Notes: generated by a model from the letters alone, not told the origin. A stretch of DNA of 64,000 nt from Chitinophagaceae bacterium (GCA_004028795.1 SAIW01000007.1:372001-436000); one strand, 5' to 3'; shown: positions 27,073 through 36,404, counted from the stretch's first letter. Translations and numbers: made by a program.

Positions 27073-27098
27073 GTCCTCCTTTGGAGGATTTAGGAGGC
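27073..27098. repeat. G/C-run repeat (family C) at the thrA end
   Basis: On the minus strand: AGCCTCCTAAATCCTCCAAA then GGAGGAC. It supplies the last two thrA codons (Ala-Ser) and the stop, and then a CCTCC/GGAGG hairpin. Confidence 0.65.
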
Positions 27099-29537
27099 TA
27101 CAACTCTCATAATATCTGCAAATACACCGCTTGCGGTAACATCGGCACCTGCACCTGCTCCTTTAACTACTAAAGGTTGTTCAGGATAACGGGTGGTATA
27201 AAACAATACAATATTATCCTTTCCGTATAAATGATAAAAATCTGATTGTGCAGGAATGTGTTGCAAACCAACAACAGCTTTACCGTTCTCAAAACTTGCC
27301 ACAAATTTTAATTTACAATTTTTAGCTGCTGCTTCATCATATAATTTTTTAAAATGAGCTTCGTGTTTTGCCATGCTTTTATAAAAATCATCAACACTTC
27401 CATCAAAACACTCAGCGGGTAAGAAGCCATTGTTAGCAATGTTTTCCATTTCAATTTTTTCTCCTGCTTCTCTTGCTAAAATCATAATCTTACGCATCAC
27501 ATCAGTTCCGCCTAAATCTAAACGCGGGTCAGGTTCTGTATAGCCTTCATCCTGTGCCTGCTTAACCACTTCTGCAAACAATTTTGTTCCATCGTAATTA
27601 TTAAAAACAAAGTTTAATGTACCGGAAAGTACAGCTTGTATTTTATTTACTTTGTCTCCGCTCTTTACTAAATCGTTTAATGTACCGATAACAGGCAAAC
27701 CTGCACCTACATTGGTTTCGAATAAGAAACGTGCATCGTATTCTTTTGATAAACTTTTTAATTGTTTGTAATTATTGTAGGCACTTGAAGCAGCTATTTT
27801 ATTACAGGCAACAACTGAAACACTCTTTGCCAGTAGTTGATTATAAACACCTGCTACCTCTGCATTGGCAGTAACATCAACCAATACACTATTACGTAAA
27901 TTTTTATTAATGATAGTTTCAACAAAAGAAGAAAGTTGCATTACATCTCCATCTTGTAAAAATTCTTTCCATTTGTTTAAATCAATATCATTGCCGTTAT
28001 CAACAAACAACATTTTTTTACTGTTAGCAATACCTGTAACACGAACCTGTAAGTTTAAATGATGCAATAGATAAGATTGTTGTTGATTGATTTGGTCTAT
28101 CAGTTTGCTACCCACATTTCCGGCACCAACAATAAATAAGTTTAATTGTTTATATGCAGATTCGAAGAATGCTTCATGCAAAACATTCACTGCTTTCTTA
28201 ACATCGGCATTGGCAATAACGGCAGAAATGTTCCTTTCAGAAGAACCTTGTGCAATGGCACGAATATTAATACCGTTTCTTCCTAATGCAGCAAACATAC
28301 GCCCTGCAATACCTTGATGGCTTTTCATTTTATCACCAACCAAAGCAATAATGCTTAAATCTGTTTCAACTTTTAATGGTTCTAATAAACCTGTCTTCAA
28401 CTCATAATCAAATGCATTATCTGTTGCCTGCTTTGCTTTTTCATAATCATTTACATTTACTGCAACACAAATAGAATGTTCACTGCTGCTTTGTGTAATT
28501 AAAATAACATTCACTTTTTCATTGGCTAATGCTTCAAACAAACGTTTGCTAAAGCCCGGAATACCAACCATTCCGCTTCCTTCTAAACTTAGTAAAGCAA
28601 CTTGATTGATGCTTGATATGCCGGTAACAACATCATTATCGTGTTGCACATTTTGTTCTATTAACGTTCCGTATTCAGTTGGTGCAAAAGTGTTTTTAAT
28701 CCATATCGGAATGTTCTTTTGCATAGCAGGTTGAATGGTAGGAGGGTAAATAACTTTAGCCCCGAAATGCGAAAGCTCCATCGCTTCCTGATAAGAAATA
28801 TTTTTTATGGTTTTTGCATTGCTTACCCAGCGTGGGTCTGCTGTCATCATACCGGTAACATCTGTCCATATTTCTAAATCATTTGCATTAACGGCGTTGG
28901 CAAAAATGGCTGCAGTATAATCACTACCACCTCTTCCTAAAGTTGTTGTTTGATTATCTGGATTGCTTGCAATAAAGCCCGGAGCAAGGAATATGTTTTG
29001 AGATGATGCTTTAATCTTTTCTTCAATTAAATAATTCGTTTTAACAAAGTCAACTGCAGCAGCACCAAAACTGTTATTGGTTTTGATGAGTAGTCGGCTG
29101 TCTAACCATTCATTGCTTATGTTTTGAGATTGCAGGAAGTTGGAGATAATTAATGATGAAAGTAATTCGCCAAAACTTACAATTTTATCTTGTGTGCGTT
29201 TTGATAATTCATTCAAACGAAATACACCTTCACATATATCTTCCAATTCATTAAACTGTTGTTTTACTTTACTTAAACAACTGCTTTGTGCAGTAATGGG
29301 TAGCAAAGTTTTTACGGTTTCAATATGCCTTTTTTCAATGCCTAATAAAATGTCTTTGTAACTTTCATTGCCATCTGCTGCTAAAGAACCTGCTTGTAAT
29401 AATTGGTCTGTAACACCGCCTAATGCAGAAACAATAACAACTATTTTTTTGTAAGAAGTATTTTGTAAAATAGAGGCAACTTTTTGTATGTTTTCGGCAT
29501 TAGCTACAGAAGAGCCACCGAACTTTAAAACTTTCAT
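27090..29537 (-). CDS. thrA: Bifunctional aspartate kinase/homoserine dehydrogenase
   Basis: Fusion of the first and third steps of the threonine branch. N-terminal aspartokinase: KFGGSSVANAENIQKVASIL (residues 4-23) and LGRGGSDYTAAIFA (near 205). Two ACT-type segments follow (VALLSLEGSGMVGIPGF, LSIIALVGDKMKSHQGIAGR) and then homoserine dehydrogenase with the NAD loop FIVGAGNVGSKLIDQI (near 469) and LSGTLNFVFNNY. 815 aa, full length. First structural gene of the thr operon; 100 bases before its ATG ends a threonine leader peptide. The last codons come from an intergenic repeat. Confidence 0.97.
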   Translation of the reverse strand: MKVLKFGGSSVANAENIQKVASILQNTSYKKIVVIVSALGGVTDQLLQAGSLAADGNESYKDILLGIEKRHIETVKTLLPITAQSSCLSKVKQQFNELEDICEGVFRLNELSKRTQDKIVSFGELLSSLIISNFLQSQNISNEWLDSRLLIKTNNSFGAAAVDFVKTNYLIEEKIKASSQNIFLAPGFIASNPDNQTTTLGRGGSDYTAAIFANAVNANDLEIWTDVTGMMTADPRWVSNAKTIKNISYQEAMELSHFGAKVIYPPTIQPAMQKNIPIWIKNTFAPTEYGTLIEQNVQHDNDVVTGISSINQVALLSLEGSGMVGIPGFSKRLFEALANEKVNVILITQSSSEHSICVAVNVNDYEKAKQATDNAFDYELKTGLLEPLKVETDLSIIALVGDKMKSHQGIAGRMFAALGRNGINIRAIAQGSSERNISAVIANADVKKAVNVLHEAFFESAYKQLNLFIVGAGNVGSKLIDQINQQQSYLLHHLNLQVRVTGIANSKKMLFVDNGNDIDLNKWKEFLQDGDVMQLSSFVETIINKNLRNSVLVDVTANAEVAGVYNQLLAKSVSVVACNKIAASSAYNNYKQLKSLSKEYDARFLFETNVGAGLPVIGTLNDLVKSGDKVNKIQAVLSGTLNFVFNNYDGTKLFAEVVKQAQDEGYTEPDPRLDLGGTDVMRKIMILAREAGEKIEMENIANNGFLPAECFDGSVDDFYKSMAKHEAHFKKLYDEAAAKNCKLKFVASFENGKAVVGLQHIPAQSDFYHLYGKDNIVLFYTTRYPEQPLVVKGAGAGADVTASGVFADIMRVVAS

Positions 29538-29594
29538 GCTAAATTAATAATTGAGAAAATGGTTGATAATGATTTCATTCCCTTTTCAGGATTG

Positions 29595-29648
29595 GGGCTT
29601 AAATACCCGATTGGATGATATGATGATTATTTACCCTTTACAGGGTAA
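29595..29648 (-). promoter_or_regulatory. Possible thr attenuator structures
   Basis: Two mutually exclusive foldings of the leader RNA are visible. (1) TTACCC (29643-29648 side) with GGGTAA (29631-29636 side), which overlaps the leader stop codon. (2) GGGTAAATA (29628-29636) with TATTTAAGCCC (29595-29605), nine pairs with a two-base bulge. Choice between them by a stalled ribosome would couple threonine supply to thrA. No strong G/C stem plus U-run follows, so the exact mechanism (termination or translation) is open. Confidence 0.5.
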
Positions 29649-29718
29649 TTGTAATAGTAATTGTTGTAGCTGTTGCAGCTACAGAGAAGAAGTTTGTTAT
29701 AATTGTTTGCTTTTTCAT
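29638..29718 (-). CDS. thrL: Threonine operon leader peptide
   Basis: A 26-codon frame starting MKKQTIITNFF and ending in an alternating Thr/Ile run, TATTITITITL, then TAA. Eight of 26 residues are Thr and five are Ile, the regulatory residues of the classical enteric ThrL peptide, which it resembles in design and in position directly upstream of thrA. Composition this extreme by chance is unlikely. The stop codon lies within a small hairpin that can exchange with a downstream pairing. No Shine-Dalgarno is seen; the putative -7 element is only about 10 bases upstream. Confidence 0.85.
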   Translation of the reverse strand: MKKQTIITNFFSVAATATTITITITL

Positions 29719-29728
29719 TACTATGCTG

Positions 29729-29736
29729 CTAAGGTA
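29729..29736 (-). promoter_or_regulatory. Predicted -7 element of the thr operon
   Basis: TACCTTAG on the minus strand followed by CAGCATAGTA and the leader ATG; one mismatch to TAnnTTTG. The transcript would start almost at the leader peptide. Confidence 0.4.
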
Positions 29737-29830
29737 GGGTATTGATTTGTAATGAAACGAATAAAATTATTTATTTTTCCATCCGCTAACTGTTGCCTGC
29801 CTCTTTATTCATTTTCAAAACAATAATGAA

Positions 29831-32401
29831 ATGCCTGCTACGCCTGCATTACAGACGTTTAAAAACTTAATTGGAATTAAATTTCAACTGTATAACAGTT
29901 TGTTTACTTCTTTGCCTTTTCATAGAATAGAAAAAACAGGCATATTAGTTTCAATGCTTTTATTGAATTGTGAAGAAGGATATAAGAAGAAAAAAAGCCC
30001 TTCGGAAATTATTGATGAATTCTTTGTTCAGCAAACCAACTTAAAAACAGAACAGGAAAAGATTGATATGCTTTTTCGTTTTGTTCAATATATAGAAAGA
30101 CAAGTTGTTTTATTTGATGCATTAGAAGATGCTGCTTTTAAAGAAGTAAATGATATGGGTGGAACAGGAACCTTAAAGCATTTAGCTTTAGAAGTAGGGC
30201 AAAAACATACAGAAGAAAAACTTATTCAAAACCTTAATGATTTTTCAATTCAATTAGTATTAACTGCACATCCTACACAATTTTATCGCGGTGCTGTATT
30301 AGGTATTATTCACGATTTATCGAGTGCCATTAATGGTAATAATGAAAATGAAATTTATACTTACCTGCAACAGTTAGGCAGAACGCCATTCTTTCAACAT
30401 GAAAAGCCAACTCCATTTGATGAAGCAGTAAGTTTAGTTTGGTATTTAGAAAATATTTTTTATAAAGCAGCAGGTAAAATCAATTCATTTATTAAAACAT
30501 CTTTTCCTGATGCACCCAATGGTAAACCTATTATTAAAATGGGTTTCTGGCCCGGTGGTGATAGAGATGGGAACCCATTTGTGAATGCATTAACTACTTT
30601 ACAGGTGGCCAAAGCATTAAACAGAAGCATTGTTAAATGTTATTATAAAGATGTAAGAAACTTAAAACGAAGATTAACTTTTAAAGGAGTTGATGTTGCA
30701 ATAGCTACTTTAGAAAAGCAATTACACAGCAATCTTTATGATGCAGATGCAAGAATGCTTTCAGTTGCCGATATTATTAAAACACTTACTAATATCAGGC
30801 ATCAGTTGGTATATGAGCACAGTAGTTTATTTGTTTCATTAGTTGAAGATTTAATTAATAAAATTGAACTATTCGGTTTGCATTTTGCAACATTAGATAT
30901 CAGGCAGGATAGTGGTGTACATACAAAACTGATTGAAACGATTGTATCTAAAACCAATTTGCTTCCAAAGAATTATACTCAATTATCTACGCCGGAAAAA
31001 GTAAAGGCACTTATTTCAGTGAATGAAAAAATAGATTTGTCTGTAATTACAGACCCTATACAAAAGGATGTAATTGAATCAATACAGTCTATCAAAGAAA
31101 TTCATCAGTTAAGCGGCGAAGCTGGTTGTAATCGTTATATTATAAGTCACAATGAATCTGCATTAAATGTTATTGAAGTATTCGGATTGTTTTTATTAAG
31201 TGGATGGGAGAAAGAAGAAATTAATGTTGATATCGTTCCGCTTTTTGAAATGATTGAAGACTTGCAGAATGCAGAAGCTGTAATGAAAGAATTGTATGAA
31301 AATAAAGTTTACAGCGAGCATTTAAAACGTCGTGGTAACAAGCAAACCATCATGTTGGGTTTTTCAGACGGAACAAAAGATGGCGGCTATTTAATGGCAA
31401 ACTGGAGTATATTTAAAGCCAAACAAGCTTTAACAGCCATATCAAAGCAATATGAAATAGACGTTGTGTTTTTTGATGGTAGAGGCGGCCCACCTGCAAG
31501 AGGTGGTGGTAAAACACATCAGTTTTATGCATCCATGGGTAACGATATTTCCAGAAAAGAAATACAATTAACAATACAAGGGCAAACAGTCAGCTCAAAT
31601 TTCGGAACGGTAGATTCAGCTCAATTTAATATTGAACAATTATTAAATGCAGGCTTAGGTAATAATACTTTAAAAGAAGAAAGTAAGCCTACTTTAAAAA
31701 ATGAGGAAGAAGAGTTGCTGCAATTACTTTCAGAAATAAGTTATCACGCTTATAAATCATTAAAAGAGCATCCGTATTTTCTGGAATATTTAATTCATGC
31801 AAGTCCCTTGAGGTTTTATGCGGAAACAAATATCGGAAGCAGACCTACTAAACGTGGAAGCGGCAAAAAGCTTGAATTAACAGATTTACGTGCCATTCCT
31901 TTTGTTGGTGCATGGAGCCAGTTAAAGCAAAATGTTACCGGTTATTATGGTGTTGGTACTGCTTTGCGTGAGTTAGAAAAACAAGGTAAGTTTGCTCAAT
32001 TACAAAGCCTTTATAAAAATTCATTGTTCTTTAAAACAATGATTGATAATTGTGAAATGGCTATGCAAAAATGCTTTTTCCCTGCTACAGCATTTTTAGG
32101 TGAACACAAAATTTATGGCGAAGTATGGCATCGCCTTTTTTCTGAATATGAACTCACAAAGCTTTATCTGCAAAGGCTTACAGGAAGTACTGAGTTAATG
32201 AAAGATTACCCTGTTGAGCATCTGTCTATTCAAATGAGAGAGAGAATTGTACTACCATTGGTTACTATTCAACAGTATGCATTAACGCAAATTCGTAAAG
32301 CAGAAGAGAAGGTTTTTCAATCTCCTCAACAAAATTCTTACGAAAAATTAATAATGCGTTGTTCTTTCGGAATTATTAATGCGGGAAGAAATTCGGCTTA
32401 A
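29831..32401 (+). CDS. ppc: Phosphoenolpyruvate carboxylase
   Basis: Forms oxaloacetate from PEP and bicarbonate, feeding aspartate and thus the adjacent thr pathway. Seen: catalytic His in VLTAHPTQF (about residue 155), MGFWPGGDRDGNPFV (about 238), FDGRGGPPARGGGKTHQF (about 549), and the late SNFGTVDSAQFNIEQLLNAG. 856 aa, slightly shorter than proteobacterial enzymes, and the C-terminus ends in the conserved GIINAGRNSA. Divergent from the thr operon; the 112 bases between leader peptide and ppc hold both promoters. Confidence 0.97.
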   Translation: MPATPALQTFKNLIGIKFQLYNSLFTSLPFHRIEKTGILVSMLLLNCEEGYKKKKSPSEIIDEFFVQQTNLKTEQEKIDMLFRFVQYIERQVVLFDALEDAAFKEVNDMGGTGTLKHLALEVGQKHTEEKLIQNLNDFSIQLVLTAHPTQFYRGAVLGIIHDLSSAINGNNENEIYTYLQQLGRTPFFQHEKPTPFDEAVSLVWYLENIFYKAAGKINSFIKTSFPDAPNGKPIIKMGFWPGGDRDGNPFVNALTTLQVAKALNRSIVKCYYKDVRNLKRRLTFKGVDVAIATLEKQLHSNLYDADARMLSVADIIKTLTNIRHQLVYEHSSLFVSLVEDLINKIELFGLHFATLDIRQDSGVHTKLIETIVSKTNLLPKNYTQLSTPEKVKALISVNEKIDLSVITDPIQKDVIESIQSIKEIHQLSGEAGCNRYIISHNESALNVIEVFGLFLLSGWEKEEINVDIVPLFEMIEDLQNAEAVMKELYENKVYSEHLKRRGNKQTIMLGFSDGTKDGGYLMANWSIFKAKQALTAISKQYEIDVVFFDGRGGPPARGGGKTHQFYASMGNDISRKEIQLTIQGQTVSSNFGTVDSAQFNIEQLLNAGLGNNTLKEESKPTLKNEEEELLQLLSEISYHAYKSLKEHPYFLEYLIHASPLRFYAETNIGSRPTKRGSGKKLELTDLRAIPFVGAWSQLKQNVTGYYGVGTALRELEKQGKFAQLQSLYKNSLFFKTMIDNCEMAMQKCFFPATAFLGEHKIYGEVWHRLFSEYELTKLYLQRLTGSTELMKDYPVEHLSIQMRERIVLPLVTIQQYALTQIRKAEEKVFQSPQQNSYEKLIMRCSFGIINAGRNSA

Positions 32402-32676
32402 TTGTCTGTAAATCAATCTTATTGCAGCTTGTACATTTTTACTCAAACAAATTAAAAATAAAGAAATGTATTTTTTATTTTGATTTACGCTTTCATTTTT
32501 ACTATTTTGCACAAGTTAACTAAATATATTTATTTTGTTAATGTTTTTCTCTGAAAACGATTCTTGTCATTAGAAGAACTTCTTAATCGGCCAAAACAAA
32601 CCCTTATCACTTATTAGTCAACTGGTCATTGATTAATTACCGTGATATATCATTAAACCAAAAAACAAAATGGCAA

Positions 32677-33747
32677 ATGCTTAAGAGAAAACTCAATGTA
32701 ACCATCGCCTTAACATTATTAGGCGTAGTAGGTGCAAACGCACAAGATTCAACAAAAAAGTCAACAACCACTTTCACATTTTCTGCTGATGCGTATTACA
32801 GATACGATTTTGCAGATGCAAAAAATGGTGACTTAAACAACAAAACAAGTTTCACTAATTCAAAAAATTCTTTCGAATTGGGTATGGCGTCAATTAAGGT
32901 TGATCACACCATTGGTAAAGTTGAAGCAACCTTAGATTTAGGCTATGGCAGAAGAGCAGCAGAATTTTCTTATAATGACGGCGGCTCCCTGGCTGTGGTA
33001 AAACAGGCTTATTTATCTTATGCACCAAGCAGTGCTCTTAAATTTACGATTGGTAAATGGGCTACACATGTTGGCTGGGAATTGGTTGATGCGTATGCCA
33101 ATAGAAACTACAGTATGAGTTATGGTTTTTCTTACGGACCATTTTTTCATACAGGTTTAAAAGCAGACATCTCCTTAGGAGGTAAATCTGCTTTAATGGT
33201 AGGTGTTGCTAACCCTACAGATAATTCAACAACAACTTCATCAGGTAAGTTTTTTATTGCACAATTCAGTACTGCAACTAAAAACGATAAGGTTAAGATT
33301 TATATAAACTATCAGGGCGGTACTAATAACACAGCACCGTTAGCCGCTGATCAATGTAGCTTAAGCCAATTTGATGCAGTAATTAATGCTACTTTAAGCA
33401 GCAAGTTTTCTGTTGTTTATGATGGAACTATTCAAACCCGTAAATCAAAAGCAGCAGGTGCAAAATCTAATAGCTGGACAAGTAATGCTTTGTATTTGAA
33501 TTATGACCCAACAAGTGTTTTTGGATTAACATTAAGAGGAGAATTAATGAGTGATACAAAAGCTGTTGCAGGTTTAGGTACTGAAGTATTTGTTCCCACA
33601 TTATCTGCCAACTTTAAAATTGATAACCTGACAATCATTCCGGAGTTGAGACTTGATAATGCAAAAGATAAAGTGTTCTTTAAAAGTGACGGAACAGCTA
33701 CTAAAAGTGCAGCAAGTTTTGTTTTAGCAGCTACTTATAAATTTTAA
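32677..33747 (+). CDS. Outer-membrane porin-like beta-barrel protein
   Basis: 356 aa from the ATG at 32677 (MLKRKLNVTIALTLLGVVG), with a signal peptide cut at ANA-Q. The rest is a ladder of alternating strands with aromatic girdles, typical of a barrel: FSADAYYRYDF, KFTIGKWATHVGWELVDA, YSMSYGFSYGPFFHTGLKA, and a C-terminal AASFVLAATYKF ending in Phe. It resembles Bacteroidota OmpL/BBP2-type porins. An in-frame ATG at 32629 would add a non-signal-like prefix. It lies 71 bases upstream of an amt gene, so an outer-membrane route for ammonium or another nitrogen compound is plausible. Confidence 0.85.
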   Translation: MLKRKLNVTIALTLLGVVGANAQDSTKKSTTTFTFSADAYYRYDFADAKNGDLNNKTSFTNSKNSFELGMASIKVDHTIGKVEATLDLGYGRRAAEFSYNDGGSLAVVKQAYLSYAPSSALKFTIGKWATHVGWELVDAYANRNYSMSYGFSYGPFFHTGLKADISLGGKSALMVGVANPTDNSTTTSSGKFFIAQFSTATKNDKVKIYINYQGGTNNTAPLAADQCSLSQFDAVINATLSSKFSVVYDGTIQTRKSKAAGAKSNSWTSNALYLNYDPTSVFGLTLRGELMSDTKAVAGLGTEVFVPTLSANFKIDNLTIIPELRLDNAKDKVFFKSDGTATKSAASFVLAATYKF

Positions 33748-33818
33748 CTAATAAAATTATATAACCAACCAGCAAGTATAAATACGATTTTATTGTAAAC
33801 AATTAAACCAACCTCCTT

Positions 33819-35375
33819 ATGTTTTCAGCAACCTTAAATTCATTTCGTAAACTTGATCGGAACAGGCATATTGCTGTAACTGCAATACCGCTCACAAGTA
33901 AAGAAAAATGGCAATTGGGCCTGCAATTTTTCCTTGGAAAAATTGTAGGAATGCTAATCCTGTTGGGAATTATTTATTTTTTACCCGGGATGATTGCAAC
34001 AAAGGCAAATGCACAAACTGCACCTGTAACGCATGACACTTTACTGATTAGTACAGCCAATACAATCTGGACACTGGTTGCAGCTTTTTTGGTATTTGGA
34101 ATGCAAGCAGGTTTTGTAATGTTAGAAGCAGGTTTTGCACGCCAGCGTGAAACAGTAAATGTTTTAATGGAGTGTATTTTTGATACCTGCCTCTGCGGAT
34201 TATTATTCTGGGCTGTGGGCTATGCTTTTATGTTTGGAGAAGGCAATGCTTTTATTGGAACACACGGTTTCTTTTTAGTGGGCGACCCCAATCCTCAGGC
34301 AACTGCCGATGCTATTAAGGCGGGTTCTCCATTAGCTGCCGGCACTTATTTAACAACAGGTATTCCTGTAATTGCACATTGGATTTTTCAATATGCATTT
34401 GCTGATACTTGCTCAACAATTGTTTCCGGTGCTATGATTGGCCGTACAAGCTTCAGAGGCGATATTTTATATTCTATAGGAATTACCGGATTTATATATC
34501 CTATCATCGGACATTGGGCCTGGGGCCCGGGTGGATTTCTTGCAGTTTATGGCTTTTGGGATTTTGCAGGTTCAACGGTAGTGCATACAATTGGCGGTAT
34601 TGCTTCATTAGCAGGTGCTTTAGTATTAGGGCCACGTTTGGGCAGAATATTTAAACGAGATGGAGGTGGGCCAATGTCTCCTCATAACTTAACACTCGGT
34701 GCAGTAGGTACATTTATTCTTTGGTTCGGATGGTATGGTTTTAATCCGGGAAGTACATTATCTGCTGTTGATATGCAAGGTATAGGTAGAGTTGCTACTA
34801 ACACAACTTTGGCTGCATGTTCAGGCGGGTTAATAGCTATGTATTTTGCATTGTGGTTTGGTGAAACTAAAGGAAAGTTTGATTTAGGATTTACCTGTAA
34901 CGGTGTGTTAGGAGGATTGGTAGCTATTACATGCCCTTGTTATTGGGTTGACCCTTTAGGAGCAGTAATATTAGGCGGTATTGCAGGTTTAGTAGTTTAT
35001 TTAGGAACACTTTTGTTGGAATTTTTAAGAATTGATGACCCGATTGGTGCAGTACCAGTACATGGATTTGCAGGTATTTGGGGAACAATTTCTTTGGGAT
35101 TATTTGCATCAGGTAAATTTGGTGTTACCGGGCCAACAGGTGCCGATAATTCTGCCCCGTTAAAAGGCTTATTCTATCATGGCGGCACTGATTTGCTTAC
35201 AAAACAAGTTGTTGGTAACCTTACAATATCTGTGGCAACATTTGTAGTTGCTTTTGTATTAATGTGGGTTATTAAGTTGCTTCCTTACCCTTGGAAATTA
35301 AGAGTTGAAAAAGATATCGAAGAGGGTGGATTAGATTTATTGGAGCATGGAAGTTTGGCATACCCTATGCAATAA
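33819..35375 (+). CDS. amt: Ammonium transporter (second copy, extended N-terminus)
   Basis: 518-aa Amt, distinct from the one at 6698. It begins with about 35 polar residues and then a hydrophobic segment LGKIVGMLILLGIIYFLPGMI ending at ANAQ, so either an odd long signal peptide or an extra membrane segment. The Amt core follows: FGMQAGFVMLEAGFARQRET (about 100-119), the pore region GHWAWGPGGFLAVYGFWDFAG, and PVHGFAGIWGTISLG with the second pore His. It resembles the Amt1 branch of cyanobacteria. Co-directional with the porin gene; a strong terminator follows. Confidence 0.93.
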   Translation: MFSATLNSFRKLDRNRHIAVTAIPLTSKEKWQLGLQFFLGKIVGMLILLGIIYFLPGMIATKANAQTAPVTHDTLLISTANTIWTLVAAFLVFGMQAGFVMLEAGFARQRETVNVLMECIFDTCLCGLLFWAVGYAFMFGEGNAFIGTHGFFLVGDPNPQATADAIKAGSPLAAGTYLTTGIPVIAHWIFQYAFADTCSTIVSGAMIGRTSFRGDILYSIGITGFIYPIIGHWAWGPGGFLAVYGFWDFAGSTVVHTIGGIASLAGALVLGPRLGRIFKRDGGGPMSPHNLTLGAVGTFILWFGWYGFNPGSTLSAVDMQGIGRVATNTTLAACSGGLIAMYFALWFGETKGKFDLGFTCNGVLGGLVAITCPCYWVDPLGAVILGGIAGLVVYLGTLLLEFLRIDDPIGAVPVHGFAGIWGTISLGLFASGKFGVTGPTGADNSAPLKGLFYHGGTDLLTKQVVGNLTISVATFVVAFVLMWVIKLLPYPWKLRVEKDIEEGGLDLLEHGSLAYPMQ

Positions 35376-35692
35376 CTCTACGTAATTTGTTAATGAAATG
35401 TTAAAGTAAATAATTTTGAACTATTTTTTTAATTCAAAAAAAATTATTGGTTGCTTTTGTAACTGAACATTTTCTATACAGAATTTAAAATTTTTGATAT
35501 CAACTTCCCAAAAAGGGACAGATAGTTAAACTATCTGTCCCTTTTTTATATTAACCAAGCTTCCAGGAGTTTAAATATAATATTTTGTTATTTGTGTCCT
35601 CTTCGAGTTTGTTAAAAGCTTGATTATCAATTTATGCTTAAAAAATTATTTGCTTTGTCTATCAAATTAATTCAAACAATAAAATAAATAAA
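35376..35692. other. 317-base spacer after amt
   Basis: It holds the amt terminator (35511-35547) and otherwise AT-rich sequence with no gene. It may include the promoter of the 29-codon frame that follows, but no TAnnTTTG match was found. Confidence 0.5.
35511..35547 (+). terminator. Terminator of the porin-amt unit
   Basis: AAAAGGGACAGATAG / CTATCTGTCCCTTTT perfect 15-base stem with a short loop and a T-run. Confidence 0.9.
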
Positions 35693-35782
35693 ATGAGCAC
35701 TTTACAAGTAATAGCAGGTTTTTTAGTTTTAGTAGCGTTTATTATCGCTCCTGCCTTCAAAATGAATAAAAAAGCAAACTAA
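35693..35782 (+). CDS. Predicted 29-aa single-pass membrane peptide
   Basis: Frame MSTLQVIAGFLVLVAFIIAP followed by AFKMNKKAN and TAA. It is a single hydrophobic helix (about residues 5-21) with a basic C-terminal tail, the plan of small accessory membrane peptides; KdpF has a comparable size but no kdp genes are near. It sits 318 bases after amt and 18 bases before a bidirectional terminator. The match of codon phase, length and topology supports it, but no family is recognised. Confidence 0.45.
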   Translation: MSTLQVIAGFLVLVAFIIAPAFKMNKKAN

Positions 35783-35800
35783 AATAGTATGCTTTCCAAT

Positions 35801-35830
35801 AAAAAAGCCTTCCGTTAAGAAGGCTTTTTT
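35801..35830. terminator. Bidirectional terminator
   Basis: AAAAAAGCCTTC / GAAGGCTTTTTT stem with a six-base loop between the 29-aa frame and the convergent NUDIX gene; A-run and T-run flank it on both sides. Confidence 0.85.
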
Positions 35831-35836
35831 ATTTTA

Positions 35837-36400
35837 TTAATAGCTCCAATTTATCCATCCGATTTTTTCCAATGCTTTATATAAACCCCCGATTTGTACA
35901 CCATGCTGCATGCTGTTTGAAGAAAGTAGCTTTTGTATTGCAAGCTTATCAAAAAGTTCAACTTCTACTTCTTCAAACTCATCAAACTGTTGTTGTTTTG
36001 TCTTAACAGCATTGGTAACTAAGTAGAAATATGCGGTTGTGTTTTGTAAAGCAGGGTTGGGAGCAACAGTTAATATTAATTCAATATTATTTGAGCTATA
36101 TCCTGTTTCTTCCTGCATTTCCCGCAGAGCAGCCTGCATAGGGTCTTCACCTTTTTCTATTAGTCCGCCGGGCAATTCGTATGTTATTTTATTAACAGGA
36201 TAGCGGTATTGCTTTATTAATACAAGTTTTTCATCTGCTGTTATAATAATACAATTAACCCAATCGGGTACTTCAACTGTAAAATAAGAATCGAATACCC
36301 TGCCATCAGGCAATTCGCAGGTATCAACTTTTGTTTTAAACCAGCTTTGTTGAAATACGATTTTTGATGATAATTGCTTCCAGCGGTAATCTGCATCCAT
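35837..36400 (-). CDS. NUDIX hydrolase, first of a tandem pair
   Basis: 187 aa with a complete Nudix box GGLIEKGEDPMQAALREMQE then ETGY (about residues 85-108). Hydrolyses a nucleoside diphosphate linked to another group; ADP-ribose pyrophosphatase-like by its VPDWVNCIIITADEKLVLIKQYR start region. Its ATG is four bases after the upstream NUDIX stop, and both proteins are 187 aa with parallel layout, so they are tandem paralogues. Substrate unknown. Confidence 0.88.
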   Translation of the reverse strand: MDADYRWKQLSSKIVFQQSWFKTKVDTCELPDGRVFDSYFTVEVPDWVNCIIITADEKLVLIKQYRYPVNKITYELPGGLIEKGEDPMQAALREMQEETGYSSNNIELILTVAPNPALQNTTAYFYLVTNAVKTKQQQFDEFEEVEVELFDKLAIQKLLSSNSMQHGVQIGGLYKALEKIGWINWSY

Positions 36401-36404
36401 AAAA

